A stretch of DNA of 64,000 nt from a virus, in the IMG/VR virus record IMGVR_UViG_3300026534_000102, positions 1 to 64,000 of that record, one strand, 5' to 3'. The notes under the pieces were generated by a model that saw nothing but the letters and a program-made list of their open reading frames with translations, searched no databases and was not told where the DNA came from. Positions 8,681 through 15,208 of the stretch are shown piece by piece (the stretch's first letter is position 1; every line of letters begins with the position of its first letter). The position numbers and the translations under genes are program-made.

Positions 8681-9514
8681 TTACACCTCGTCAAAAGTTG
8701 GATTCTTACAAGAAATTAATTTGCGTAATAGAAACTTTAGATTGTCATCTTCATCTTTTAATTTAGGAATAAATGTGTTCTCTGGATCACGCTCTGAAAG
8801 AATTCGTATAATTTTTCTACGCACATCCGAATCGTTTAGTGTATCGAATAGACGATGACAGCCTTTAAAATCTTTATACTCAAATCCCCAATAACTGCCA
8901 TCCACAATCCTATATCTAATTAATTTATTAGTTTTCTGTTCTCTATCTACGAATACAACTAATACATCCATGAATTCATCAAGAATGTCAGATCCATAAA
9001 GATTAATATAATATTCATGAAATTTACAGGGAACAACATCACGCACCTTTACTTCATTAGGGTATATAGTGGCATTAGTTAGTATATATCGATTCTTACT
9101 ATAGGTACCACCATCATGTAATAATTTTACATTAGAATTTTTGTTCTCTATAGCGACTCTGGCTTCAATTGAATATATATCAAAAGGACGTTGACTAGAA
9201 TTTTTTTTCCAACCCCAATCAGGAAATTCCTTTTCTAAATGTTCTCGCATTGAAGAGGAATGTAAATCCTCATACCCATTGCCCAAAACAGTACAATTTA
9301 ACATAAGAAAATCTTCTATAGCAATGGCTGTAATCTCCTTGTTCCCATTTGAATGGACACCATCACATATCTTAATACGGCAAGGGGAGCTTGTTTTAGA
9401 AATACAACCCTTCTCCCTTCTAGTTGAACGTGGCGTTAAATTGCTTCTGCTAATGTGATTACTACTAATAAATCCCACCTCAGTAGTAATAACTTTCTGC
9501 CTCTTACTTTCCAT
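8681..9514 (-). CDS. Putative PD-(D/E)XK restriction endonuclease, partner of the downstream methyltransferase
   Basis: The 277-residue product starts at MESKRQKV, ten bases after GGAG; a TTG three codons earlier is less likely. Residues around 115-130 read RPFDIYSIEARVAIENKNSN, fitting a D...ExK nuclease core. The later part is mixed alpha/beta and acidic (SERDPENTFIPKLKDEDDN). The size, the position directly upstream of a methyltransferase and the shared promoter at 9580-9607 make a type II restriction enzyme the best guess. The family is not certain. Confidence 0.55.
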   Translation of the reverse strand: MESKRQKVITTEVGFISSNHISRSNLTPRSTRREKGCISKTSSPCRIKICDGVHSNGNKEITAIAIEDFLMLNCTVLGNGYEDLHSSSMREHLEKEFPDWGWKKNSSQRPFDIYSIEARVAIENKNSNVKLLHDGGTYSKNRYILTNATIYPNEVKVRDVVPCKFHEYYINLYGSDILDEFMDVLVVFVDREQKTNKLIRYRIVDGSYWGFEYKDFKGCHRLFDTLNDSDVRRKIIRILSERDPENTFIPKLKDEDDNLKFLLRKLISCKNPTFDEV

Positions 9515-9579
9515 GTTATACAATCTCCTTTCTTATTTTGAGGTTATCTTATATCAAAGCCACCTATACCTTACACATA

Positions 9580-9607
9580 AACATAATCATTAAATTCCAT
9601 TTGTCAA
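9580..9607 (-). promoter_or_regulatory. Sigma-70-type promoter (shared phage consensus)
   Basis: The minus strand has TTGACA (9607-9602), a 16-base spacer with TTTAATGATTAT, and TATGTT (9585-9580). It drives the probable restriction gene at 9514 and the methyltransferase after it. Confidence 0.7.
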
Positions 9608-9623
9608 GCCCGTCATAAACCCG

Positions 9624-9662
9624 AAAAAGGCCATGAAGTAGCTATTCTACTACTGCATGGCC
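9624..9662 (-). terminator. Rho-independent terminator
   Basis: On the minus strand GGCCATG pairs with CATGGCC, extended by an inner AGTAG/CTACT helix, followed directly by TTTTT. It lies about 40 bases after the LamG-like gene and just before the next promoter, separating two transcription units. Confidence 0.85.
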
Positions 9663-9702
9663 CATTTTGTATCGCTTGTTGATATGTCTATACCTATCTT
9701 TC

Positions 9703-10530
9703 TTATAACGTTATAGGCGTAATATTACCAAAACTTTCCATAGCATCAGTACTATCTGATATTGCAGCCACATTCACCTTATCAGTATTATCAAATAAAT
9801 CCACCTCATAAGATCCAGAGGCCACATGTTTAACCCGTATAATTCTATTATCATTCTTATTCAGTATAATAATGTTGGCTGCATTATTTGTAGTACCAGA
9901 AATACCATAAAGTGTCCCCCATGTTCCATTGGAAATAGTACCATCATTAGAACCAGCTGTATCATTTGCAGTAGACCCTGTGCCTTCAGTTAAACGCCAT
10001 TTACCAACAGGTGTGTAAGATGTGCTAGTATAATCTCCTCTACTGTGAGCAGCTACAAAATTAGCTGAAAGTTCAGTATTATAAATAGCTACATCTTTTA
10101 TCCAACCATCAAAAGGAGAATTACCAACTCTATCTTCACCAACCCTCAAATTTTCGCCGGCGGAGGAAACTAAATTAGTAGTAGCATTACTACTTGCCAC
10201 AACATTACCATTTAAATAAATTTTATGTCTATTTGCTGTACTATTAATTGAAGCAACCACATGATAGATATTTCCCGTAGTAACCAAACCAGAATCAGAA
10301 AGCACCGTAACCCAACCAGCATTATACCATCTCATTTCAAGTGATCCATCGGATTTTACAGCTATATGATAGTTGACTTTTGTTGCCGAGCCTCGCTGTA
10401 TGATCATTGATAATGCTGATAATGTATTAAGGCTTATAGTCGCTTCCATTACTACAGTGCTTGTAAGTCCTAAAACATCTCCCATATTTACTACTGTATC
10501 AGAACCATTGAAATTTAATATTCCTGACAT
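9703..10530 (-). CDS. LamG/concanavalin-like virion or adhesion protein
   Basis: Residues 1-170 form a laminin-G/concanavalin-type jelly-roll: FNGSDTVVNMGDVLGL, then WYNAGWVTVLSDSG, YHVVASINSTANRHKIYLNGNVVAS, LRVGEDRVGNSPFDGWIKDVAIYNTELS. A linker with GKWRLTEGTGSTANDTAGSNDGT follows, as in phage tail-associated carbohydrate-binding proteins. The last 60 residues look like a small beta domain. There is no signal peptide. It is probably a tail fibre or capsid decoration protein binding glycans. It is the last gene before a terminator, downstream of the tRNA-Pro gene. Confidence 0.75.
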   Translation of the reverse strand: MSGILNFNGSDTVVNMGDVLGLTSTVVMEATISLNTLSALSMIIQRGSATKVNYHIAVKSDGSLEMRWYNAGWVTVLSDSGLVTTGNIYHVVASINSTANRHKIYLNGNVVASSNATTNLVSSAGENLRVGEDRVGNSPFDGWIKDVAIYNTELSANFVAAHSRGDYTSTSYTPVGKWRLTEGTGSTANDTAGSNDGTISNGTWGTLYGISGTTNNAANIIILNKNDNRIIRVKHVASGSYEVDLFDNTDKVNVAAISDSTDAMESFGNITPITL

Positions 10531-10546
10531 TATGTGCTCCCTTATT

Positions 10547-10619
10547 CGGGGCAGGAGGACTCGAACCTCCGGCCTGACGGCCCCAAACCGCCCGCTCTCC
10601 CAGACTGAGCTATGCCCCG
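10547..10619 (-). tRNA. tRNA-Pro (TGG)
   Basis: Cloverleaf with acceptor CGGGGCA/TGCCCCG, anticodon stem GGCGG/CCGTC and loop TTTGGGG, anticodon TGG. The T-loop is TTCGAGT. CCA is not encoded. Confidence 0.95.
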
Positions 10620-10627
10620 TATTATTA

Positions 10628-10704
10628 TGGGGTGATCGACGGGAATTGAACCCGTTTACACTGGAGCCACAATCCAGCCGCGTACCTGTATGCGTCCGAC
10701 CACC
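10628..10704 (-). tRNA. tRNA-His (GTG)
   Basis: Acceptor GTGGTCG/CGATCAC with an extra G at -1 opposite C73, the histidine identity element. The anticodon stem is CTGGA/TCCAG, loop TTGTGGC, anticodon GTG. CCA is encoded (10628-10630). Confidence 0.95.
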
Positions 10705-10707
10705 ATA

Positions 10708-10797
10708 CTAAGTATCCCTATATAAGACATAAAGAACAACAGCACCTAGACATATCACCGATGCTATTAATACTATTTTAAAAACTATAGCTATCAT
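10708..10797 (-). CDS. Possible 29-residue membrane peptide
   Basis: Between two tRNA genes, a frame with AAGGA six bases before ATG encodes a peptide with one hydrophobic segment of about 20 residues (FKIVLIASVICLGAVVLYVL) and ends with a charged tail. It may be a real membrane micropeptide; length alone prevents certainty. Confidence 0.45.
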   Translation of the reverse strand: MIAIVFKIVLIASVICLGAVVLYVLYRDT

Positions 10798-10806
10798 TAT
10801 TTTCCT

Positions 10807-10880
10807 TGGTGGGTCGAGAAGGAATCGAACCTTCATAGACTGGTTAAAAGCCAGCTATTCTACCATTGAATTACCGACCC
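10807..10880 (-). tRNA. tRNA-Lys (TTT)
   Basis: Acceptor GGGTCGG/TCGACCC, anticodon stem GCTGG/CCAGT, loop CTTTTAA, anticodon TTT. CCA is encoded (10807-10809). The 5' end overlaps the 3' end of the HNH gene by ten bases. Confidence 0.95.
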
Positions 10881-11164
10881 ATATTGTGTTTTCTATCATG
10901 ACATTTTTTACACCATGTTATCAGATGTTCCATGGGCTCGTTCCGTGGATACTTTTTGGTGTATTTTAAATGATGTACCACCAACATTCTCTTCTTACTG
11001 CCGCATTTTCGACATTTCCAACTATCTCTTTCAAAAACTTTTAGACGCCTCTTTTGCCATTTGGGGTCTTGTAATGCTTTATAGTATTGTTCTTTAGTTA
11101 ATTTGACAAATGCCTTCCTACGAATAGGTTTTTTAGCACGCGTTTTTTTCTTTTTGGGTTTCAT
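10871..11164 (-). CDS. HNH endonuclease, free-standing
   Basis: The 97-residue protein has a basic N-terminus (KPKKKKTRAKKPIRRK) and an HNH domain: FERDSWKCRKCGSKKRMLVVHHLKYTK, then ITWCKKCHDRKH. Two CxxC pairs bind the structural zinc and HH lies at the catalytic position. It is a typical phage homing-type or helper endonuclease. The stop codon lies inside the tRNA-Lys gene, and the start overlaps a 54-residue gene by 32 bases. Confidence 0.9.
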   Translation of the reverse strand: MKPKKKKTRAKKPIRRKAFVKLTKEQYYKALQDPKWQKRRLKVFERDSWKCRKCGSKKRMLVVHHLKYTKKYPRNEPMEHLITWCKKCHDRKHNMGR

Positions 11165-11297
11165 CTTTAAAAGCCCTTAGTATTTTGAGAGTCTCCTCTC
11201 GCTGTGCAAAAAGAACTTTTCGATAGTTTTCTAAAGTTTTACTAGCTTTTAAACCAACCTTCATCATGTGTTCAAGTTCTTTGCTTATTTTACTCAT
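11133..11297 (-). CDS. Small helical protein, 54 aa
   Basis: The frame starts five bases after AAGGAG and encodes an all-helical, charged product (MSKISKELEHMMKVGLKASK, then TLENYRKVLFAQREETLKIL). It overlaps the HNH start by 32 bases. It is coiled-coil like. Function unknown; the strong ribosome site supports it. Confidence 0.65.
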   Translation of the reverse strand: MSKISKELEHMMKVGLKASKTLENYRKVLFAQREETLKILRAFKDETQKEKNAC

Positions 11298-11313
11298 CCT
11301 GTCTCCTTAACTA

Positions 11314-11389
11314 TGGAGCGGGAACTGAGATTCGAACTCAGACCCTCTGGTTGGAAACCAGAGATGCTAGCCATTAACACCATTCCCGC
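11314..11389 (-). tRNA. tRNA-Gly (TCC)
   Basis: Acceptor GCGGGAA/TTCCCGC, anticodon stem TCTGG/CCAGA, loop TTTCCAA, anticodon TCC. CCA is encoded (11314-11316). Confidence 0.95.
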
Positions 11390-11400
11390 AAAACAATAAG

Positions 11401-11478
11401 AGCGGACGTCCAGATTCGAACTGAAACCTTCTGCTCGGCAAGCAGAAATGCTACCATTAGCCGTTACACCACATCCGC
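11401..11478 (-). tRNA. tRNA-Gly (GCC)
   Basis: Acceptor GCGGATG/CGTCCGC, anticodon stem TCTGC/GCAGA, loop TTGCCGA, anticodon GCC. The D-loop is unusually long (about 14 bases, with GGCTAATGGTA). CCA is not encoded. Confidence 0.92.
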
Positions 11479-11489
11479 TGTACATCATA

Positions 11490-11732
11490 TTAAGTTTTAA
11501 GTTTATCAGCTAAATAATTTCTAAAACTGTCAAACTTACTTTTTGCCGATTCTGTTAATTCATTTAAGAAAGAGGTTTTTAATTCCTCTATCTGATTTTT
11601 TATATCATCTATTTCCTTTTTAAGTTCTGTTAATTTAACATGAATAGCTGTAAGACTTTCTTTCTCATTCATCTCTCTGTCCATGTCTGATTCTTTATTT
11701 ACTTCTTTCCTACCATCATCATAAGGACTCAT
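11490..11732 (-). CDS. Coiled-coil protein, 80 aa
   Basis: The product is highly charged and shows heptad periodicity in LTAIHVKLTELKKEIDDIKN and QIEELKTSFLNELTESAK. There is no membrane segment. It lies between tRNA-Gly(GCC) and the tmRNA. It could be a scaffold or oligomerisation protein. Function unknown. Confidence 0.65.
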   Translation of the reverse strand: MSPYDDGRKEVNKESDMDREMNEKESLTAIHVKLTELKKEIDDIKNQIEELKTSFLNELTESAKSKFDSFRNYLADKLKT

Positions 11733-11761
11733 TTATAATCCTCCTTTATTTTTTATCTTTT

Positions 11762-12370
11762 TGGTGGAGGCGACGGGACAGGTGCCCCATAACTTTCATT
11801 ATGGCCTGGACTATTCCTTCATCTAATTTATAAACATTAGACGGGAAGCGTATTATGGTAGAATTCTGCCACATATACATGTTTTAATTCATCTACCATC
11901 CTAGTGATCCTTTGCTTTAAACTTTAGGACTCTATGAGTCTCTAGACGGCTTACTCTTTTCAGATTCACCGTACGGCGTTGGCACCGGCCGAACCGCTGA
12001 GCGTTCACCGTATGAGCTTCCTTTTCACCTAATTATCACTAATTAGGGCGACCGTTTAAAATCGAACCCGTGTCCGCAATGCTTCTTCTAAAGGGTTGAC
12101 GATGATAATTTATAAAACAAGAGGTCAATTAATGAAATACAAGGAAAAACGATGTAAGATTCTGTTGCTAGGTTCTTACTCACCCCAAAGCTTAGGCGAC
12201 CGCCAAGGCTTTATTATGTAGCAGCTCTACTCCTTCAAGAGCATCAGCTGCAAAGTCCATCATCGAGTTGTTGTCGATTAAATTTTAAGTGTCCAATTTT
12301 AACGATGATCGGTACCGTCATCGCATCGAGTCTTTAGCGTCATTCACCACGTCGAAGCCGTTTCGCCCCC
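11762..12370 (-). ncRNA. ssrA: tmRNA (ssrA), interrupted in the T-loop by a group I intron
   Basis: The ends form a tRNA-like acceptor GGGGGCG/CGCCTCC with the G3-U70 wobble that specifies alanine, discriminator A and encoded CCA (11762-11764). The 5' part carries the tmRNA signature GGCTTCGACG. The tag reading frame begins after TTTAATC at codon GAC (12275), starts DNNSMMDF, ends ALAVA and stops with TAA at 12194-12192, giving 27 encoded residues, longer than usual tags. CTAAAG near the 5' end pairs with CTTTAG near the 3' end, as in helix 2. The T-stem ACGGG/CCCGT is split by a 282-base insert. The mature RNA would be about 327 bases. It should rescue stalled ribosomes; smpB is not in the window. 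Confidence 0.93.
11779..12060 (-). other. Group I intron in the tmRNA T-loop
   Basis: The 5' exon ends ...GTTCGAT (a U at the splice site) and the intron ends in G, as required for group I splicing. Joining the exons restores the T-loop TTCGATT between ACGGG and CCCGT. P1 can form between exon CGAT and intron GTCG, with the conserved U-G wobble at the splice site, extended by GGG/CCC. A P7 pair is suggested by an R-like element CTAGAGACTCA (11935-11947) and an S-like element GGAATAGTCCA (11807-11819), pairing GACT with AGTC. No homing endonuclease frame lies inside. Confidence 0.8.
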
Positions 12371-12378
12371 AGTTTATA

Positions 12379-12915
12379 CTAGAAAATCCCTATATTTACT
12401 CGTCTATCTTTCCAACACTCCTGGCAAAAATTATTATTTAATTTTCTCACTGGAGCATCATCGCTTCCATTATTTGTTATAACAAATGGTACCTCAATAT
12501 TATTATCAATAAACCATTCCTCTACAGCATTAATACGTTTTTGACCAAGTGTTTTATTATATGCGGCAGAGCCTCTGAAATCACAGAATGCAGACAAAGC
12601 TATGCCAGTAACATTATGTTTTTTAACATAAGCCCGTATTTCATTTAAAATATTTAATTGGTCCTTTTTAATATCGGCTTTGTCAAAATCAAAGAAAATT
12701 ACAAACAGCCTAAGTTCTTTAGTTGTTGCTACTTTTACAACCACATTTTTGGCGCCACATACCCATATAGGTGCCTCTGTATTATAATAATCAATAGACA
12801 TGAAGCATGGGGAATTTACTCCGTAAAAAGATCCAAAACTTGTGTCATCTCCTGCAAAACTGGTACCAGCAATCATACATATCATACTAAGCGCTACAAT
12901 AAAATATTTAAACAT
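12379..12915 (-). CDS. OmpA-domain periplasmic/outer-membrane protein
   Basis: Residues 1-21 are a signal peptide (FIVALSMICMIAGTSFA). Residues about 68-178 are an OmpA-like peptidoglycan-binding domain: VIFFDFDKADIKKDQLNIL, ALSAFCDFRGSAAYNKTLGQ, KRINAVEEWFIDNNI and KDRRVNIGIF. A Cys pair in the second half (NNFCQECWKDRR) is unusual. In the family such domains hold proteins to the cell wall. In a phage it may modify the infected cell envelope or block superinfection; that is inference. It ends nine bases before the tmRNA. Confidence 0.85.
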   Translation of the reverse strand: MFKYFIVALSMICMIAGTSFAGDDTSFGSFYGVNSPCFMSIDYYNTEAPIWVCGAKNVVVKVATTKELRLFVIFFDFDKADIKKDQLNILNEIRAYVKKHNVTGIALSAFCDFRGSAAYNKTLGQKRINAVEEWFIDNNIEVPFVITNNGSDDAPVRKLNNNFCQECWKDRRVNIGIF

Positions 12916-12957
12916 AACTTCCTCCTTTTACTACTTCCTTATTTATCACAACCACAT

Positions 12958-13029
12958 CTGGGGCGGGAGGATTCGAACCCCCGAATACAAGGACCAAAAC
13001 CTTGTGTCTTACCACTTGACGACGCCCCA
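12958..13029 (-). tRNA. tRNA-Gln (TTG)
   Basis: Acceptor TGGGGCG/CGCCCCA, anticodon stem CAAGG/CCTTG, loop TTTTGGT, anticodon TTG. CCA is not encoded. Confidence 0.94.
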
Positions 13030-13036
13030 TTTTATT

Positions 13037-13119
13037 TGGCTCCGAGGGGAGGATTCGAACCTCCATATGTATTACACCTGGTTAACAGCCAGGCCTCTTG
13101 CCAATTAGAGTACCTCGGA
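13037..13119 (-). tRNA. tRNA-Asn (GTT)
   Basis: Acceptor TCCGAGG/CCTCGGA, anticodon stem CCTGG/CCAGG, loop CTGTTAA, anticodon GTT. CCA is encoded. The variable region (TGTAATACATAT) is 12 bases, longer than normal for asparagine. Confidence 0.92.
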
Positions 13120-13146
13120 ATCTTTTTTTATCTCTCTCTATCTTAC

Positions 13147-13174
13147 AAGATAATCACTAAATAGTATTTGTCAA
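13147..13174 (-). promoter_or_regulatory. Sigma-70-type promoter (shared phage consensus)
   Basis: The minus strand has TTGACA (13174-13169), a 16-base spacer containing TTTAGTGATT, and TATCTT (13152-13147). It drives tRNA-Asn, tRNA-Gln and probably the OmpA gene and tmRNA. Confidence 0.72.
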
Positions 13175-13175
13175 G

Positions 13176-13358
13176 TTATTTCCACCAAATTGTGTAAGCA
13201 AAATTTAAAGCTTGAATAATTCCTCCTAAAATACTAGCCCACAAAATTATTCTGTTTCTAATTTTTTGCTGAGTAATTTCATCGGTCGTATTAGCAATTT
13301 CTTGGCCCACAAGCCCATGAGTCAATTTAATTTTTGCTGTAGTAAGCTTTCCCATCAT
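13176..13358 (-). CDS. Small single-pass membrane protein, 60 aa
   Basis: The N-terminal 35 residues are polar (LTTAKIKLTHGLVGQEIANT) and residues about 37-57 are a membrane segment (IILWASILGGIIQALNFAYT), ending WWK. The start overlaps the stop of the caspase-like gene by four bases (ATGA), so the two are translated together. A membrane partner of the peptidase, possibly anchor or effector, is the obvious hypothesis; there is no direct evidence of interaction. Confidence 0.7.
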   Translation of the reverse strand: MMGKLTTAKIKLTHGLVGQEIANTTDEITQQKIRNRIILWASILGGIIQALNFAYTIWWK

Positions 13359-14344
13359 AATCCCCCAAACACTTTTCTATTCAATAAATCTTTTTCACCA
13401 GTTAATTGTGGATCTTGTTCATAACCCAAAGACTTCAACTTACTTACTGTTTTAGAATAAGCACTTGTCCAACTGTCATCTTCAGACAGAGTAGCCACAA
13501 AAGAATATGTTAGAATCCCGTGCCAATTGTTATCAATAATCACACTCATAGAAGTCTGTGTAGATTTGCAACCACTTAATAGAACATGTCTCTGTGGTCT
13601 TCCATCCTCTCGTCTTCCTATCGAATTAGTAATTAAGTTTTTGGTAGTAAAAATAGCTTGCAAAAATTCCTGCGGCGGGACAATAAACCGCTCCATAGTA
13701 TTAAGGTCTTTACTTATTGTTCCACTATGACAAGAATCACTAATCATTGATAAGAAAACCCCCATAGGTAGTTTCTTAAAAATAGCTGCAATTTCATCAT
13801 CTACAATATAACCACCATCCCAATTAAAATCGTGCGGAATTAAAACTTCATCTAGTTTATCCACTTCATCCCCATTTATATCAGGAACTTGGCTACCATG
13901 TCCTGAAAAATGAAAAACAAGTTCGTCTCCTTTAACAGAAGCGGTAATCATTTTATCCAATTCAGTTAAAATATTGTTTTTAGTTGCTTTTTCATTTGTC
14001 AACAACACAATATTATTTTCATTAAATCCTCTATCTAACAGTACAGATTTTATTTGAAGAGCGTCAGCTACACATCCTTGAAGTCCCACTTTAGGATCAT
14101 TATACACATCTATTCCTACCAATAAAGCGTATTTTGTATCCCGTGTTTTTTCTACAGGAACTTCTGGTGTCGTAGAAGGTGTGTCTTCTAAACTTTCAGA
14201 ACTTTGATCAGGTTTAGAAACAACTATACTTATTTCATCTGGAGCTTCATCTACGTCTGAAGAAGGCTCTTCAGGTGCTTCTTCTATAATAGAGGACTTA
14301 AATAAATTTTGTATCCAATCTATAAAGGCTGCCCACCAAGTCAT
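13355..14344 (-). CDS. Caspase-like peptidase (C14 / type I metacaspase fold)
   Basis: The start MTWWAAF follows AAGGAG at seven bases; a longer frame to 14401 lacks a ribosome site. The first 60 residues hold an aromatic/hydrophobic N-terminus and an acidic, Pro-rich linker. The peptidase domain begins KYALLVGIDVYNDPKVGLQG at about 71. The catalytic dyad is complete: H149 in HFSGHGSQ and C205 in SDSCHSG. The DELVFHFSGHG and NGDEVDKLDEVLIPHDF segments are classic metacaspase sequence. Such enzymes cleave after basic residues in many bacteria. A phage copy could act in host killing, lysis, or disarming host defence. It is coupled to a 60-residue membrane protein. Confidence 0.9.
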   Translation of the reverse strand: MTWWAAFIDWIQNLFKSSIIEEAPEEPSSDVDEAPDEISIVVSKPDQSSESLEDTPSTTPEVPVEKTRDTKYALLVGIDVYNDPKVGLQGCVADALQIKSVLLDRGFNENNIVLLTNEKATKNNILTELDKMITASVKGDELVFHFSGHGSQVPDINGDEVDKLDEVLIPHDFNWDGGYIVDDEIAAIFKKLPMGVFLSMISDSCHSGTISKDLNTMERFIVPPQEFLQAIFTTKNLITNSIGRREDGRPQRHVLLSGCKSTQTSMSVIIDNNWHGILTYSFVATLSEDDSWTSAYSKTVSKLKSLGYEQDPQLTGEKDLLNRKVFGGL

Positions 14345-14433
14345 ATTTCTCTCCTTCTTAAATTTATTATGTCGCCAAAAACTATGCCCACAAATACCCA
14401 ATACCCAATATATTTTACATAAAATTAGACCAA

Positions 14434-14745
14434 TTAAGTTCGAGTGATTTGAATTGGCCCTGGGGCATCTGGAGCAATAAAATCTAAAGGGACGCCACTC
14501 ACCGTTGTCATATCACTTTCATTTCCCGCATCATCCACAGCTGTAACTCCAAGGTTAAATACACCATCTACATTCTTTAATGGATCAAGTGTATTAATAT
14601 TAACCGAATTATTTTTCCCAAGGTCAATAAACTGAGAATTGTATGACACTGGAGCTGGGGTTTCTTGAAAATAAAGTTTATAGCCTACTAAATCTGGAGC
14701 ATTTACTTCCGGGAATGTTAATGTTACATCTTTAATTTTAGACAT
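14434..14745 (-). CDS. Fibronectin type III-like protein, 103 aa
   Basis: The protein is a single beta-sandwich of FN3 type: DVTLTFPEVNAPDLVGYKLYFQE, a middle SVNINTLDPLKN and the strand FNLGVTAVDDAGNESD, which is the usual FN3 F-strand motif. The end (PDAPGPIQITRT) looks like the start of a further domain. There is no signal peptide. FN3 domains are common on phage tails and capsids, where they bind surface carbohydrate. It lies just downstream of a second FN3 protein. Confidence 0.75.
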   Translation of the reverse strand: MSKIKDVTLTFPEVNAPDLVGYKLYFQETPAPVSYNSQFIDLGKNNSVNINTLDPLKNVDGVFNLGVTAVDDAGNESDMTTVSGVPLDFIAPDAPGPIQITRT

Positions 14746-14756
14746 TTTTATCCTCC

Positions 14757-15203
14757 TTAACGACCAATTTGGTCTGGATTATTTAAACCAGTTACTCTTG
14801 AGATTACTATTGAACCAGGGGAAGCTATATGACCATATATCCACCAGCTTCTAGGCTTATTATTAACTACAGCATAAGTAGCATCAACAGACCTGGCCCA
14901 AGCACTACTGCTATATGAATTCACTGCTGCTACTTCAAATATATAATGACCACTTTTTGGCAACGTAATTGAAATTTGAGTAGAAGTTATACCACTAATA
15001 ATTGGTAAGTAGCGTTTTTGTTCAACAAAATACTCACGGACTTTGTAACTTGTAGCTCCATCTACCGGACTCCATGCTACAGTTATTGAATGATCAGTAG
15101 TTCCATAATAGGTTACGTAATCCTTAGCTTCCCAATTTGCAGCAAAACACAAAGAAGTCAATAAATACAAAATAAATAAAATTATAATTATATTTTTATA
15201 CAT
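14757..15203 (-). CDS. Secreted fibronectin type III-domain protein, 148 aa
   Basis: Residues 1-21 form a signal peptide (IIIILFILYLLTSLCFA) with a cleavage site before ANWEA. The mature protein carries one FN3 domain: HSITVAWSPVDGATSYKVRE, then TSTQISITLPKSGHYIFEVA and AVNSYSSSAWA. The last 35 residues form a separate short region. A secreted phage protein with an FN3 domain could act in the periplasm or at the infected-cell surface. It lies between the large fibre gene and the non-secreted FN3 gene. Confidence 0.75.
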   Translation of the reverse strand: MYKNIIIILFILYLLTSLCFAANWEAKDYVTYYGTTDHSITVAWSPVDGATSYKVREYFVEQKRYLPIISGITSTQISITLPKSGHYIFEVAAVNSYSSSAWARSVDATYAVVNNKPRSWWIYGHIASPGSIVISRVTGLNNPDQIGR

Positions 15204-15208
15204 TTTTA

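Noticed and set aside
11294-11488. A 64-codon frame spanning two tRNA-Gly genes
   Set aside because: It runs across both tRNA genes with no ribosome site; the cloverleaves explain the conservation.
12658-13164. Plus-strand frames across tRNA-Gln and tRNA-Asn
   Set aside because: They lie opposite the OmpA-domain gene and tRNAs, with no ribosome site.
13960-14010. TTGACAAAT-like promoter inside the caspase gene
   Set aside because: The -35 hexamer is present but no -10 box lies at 15-18 bases.
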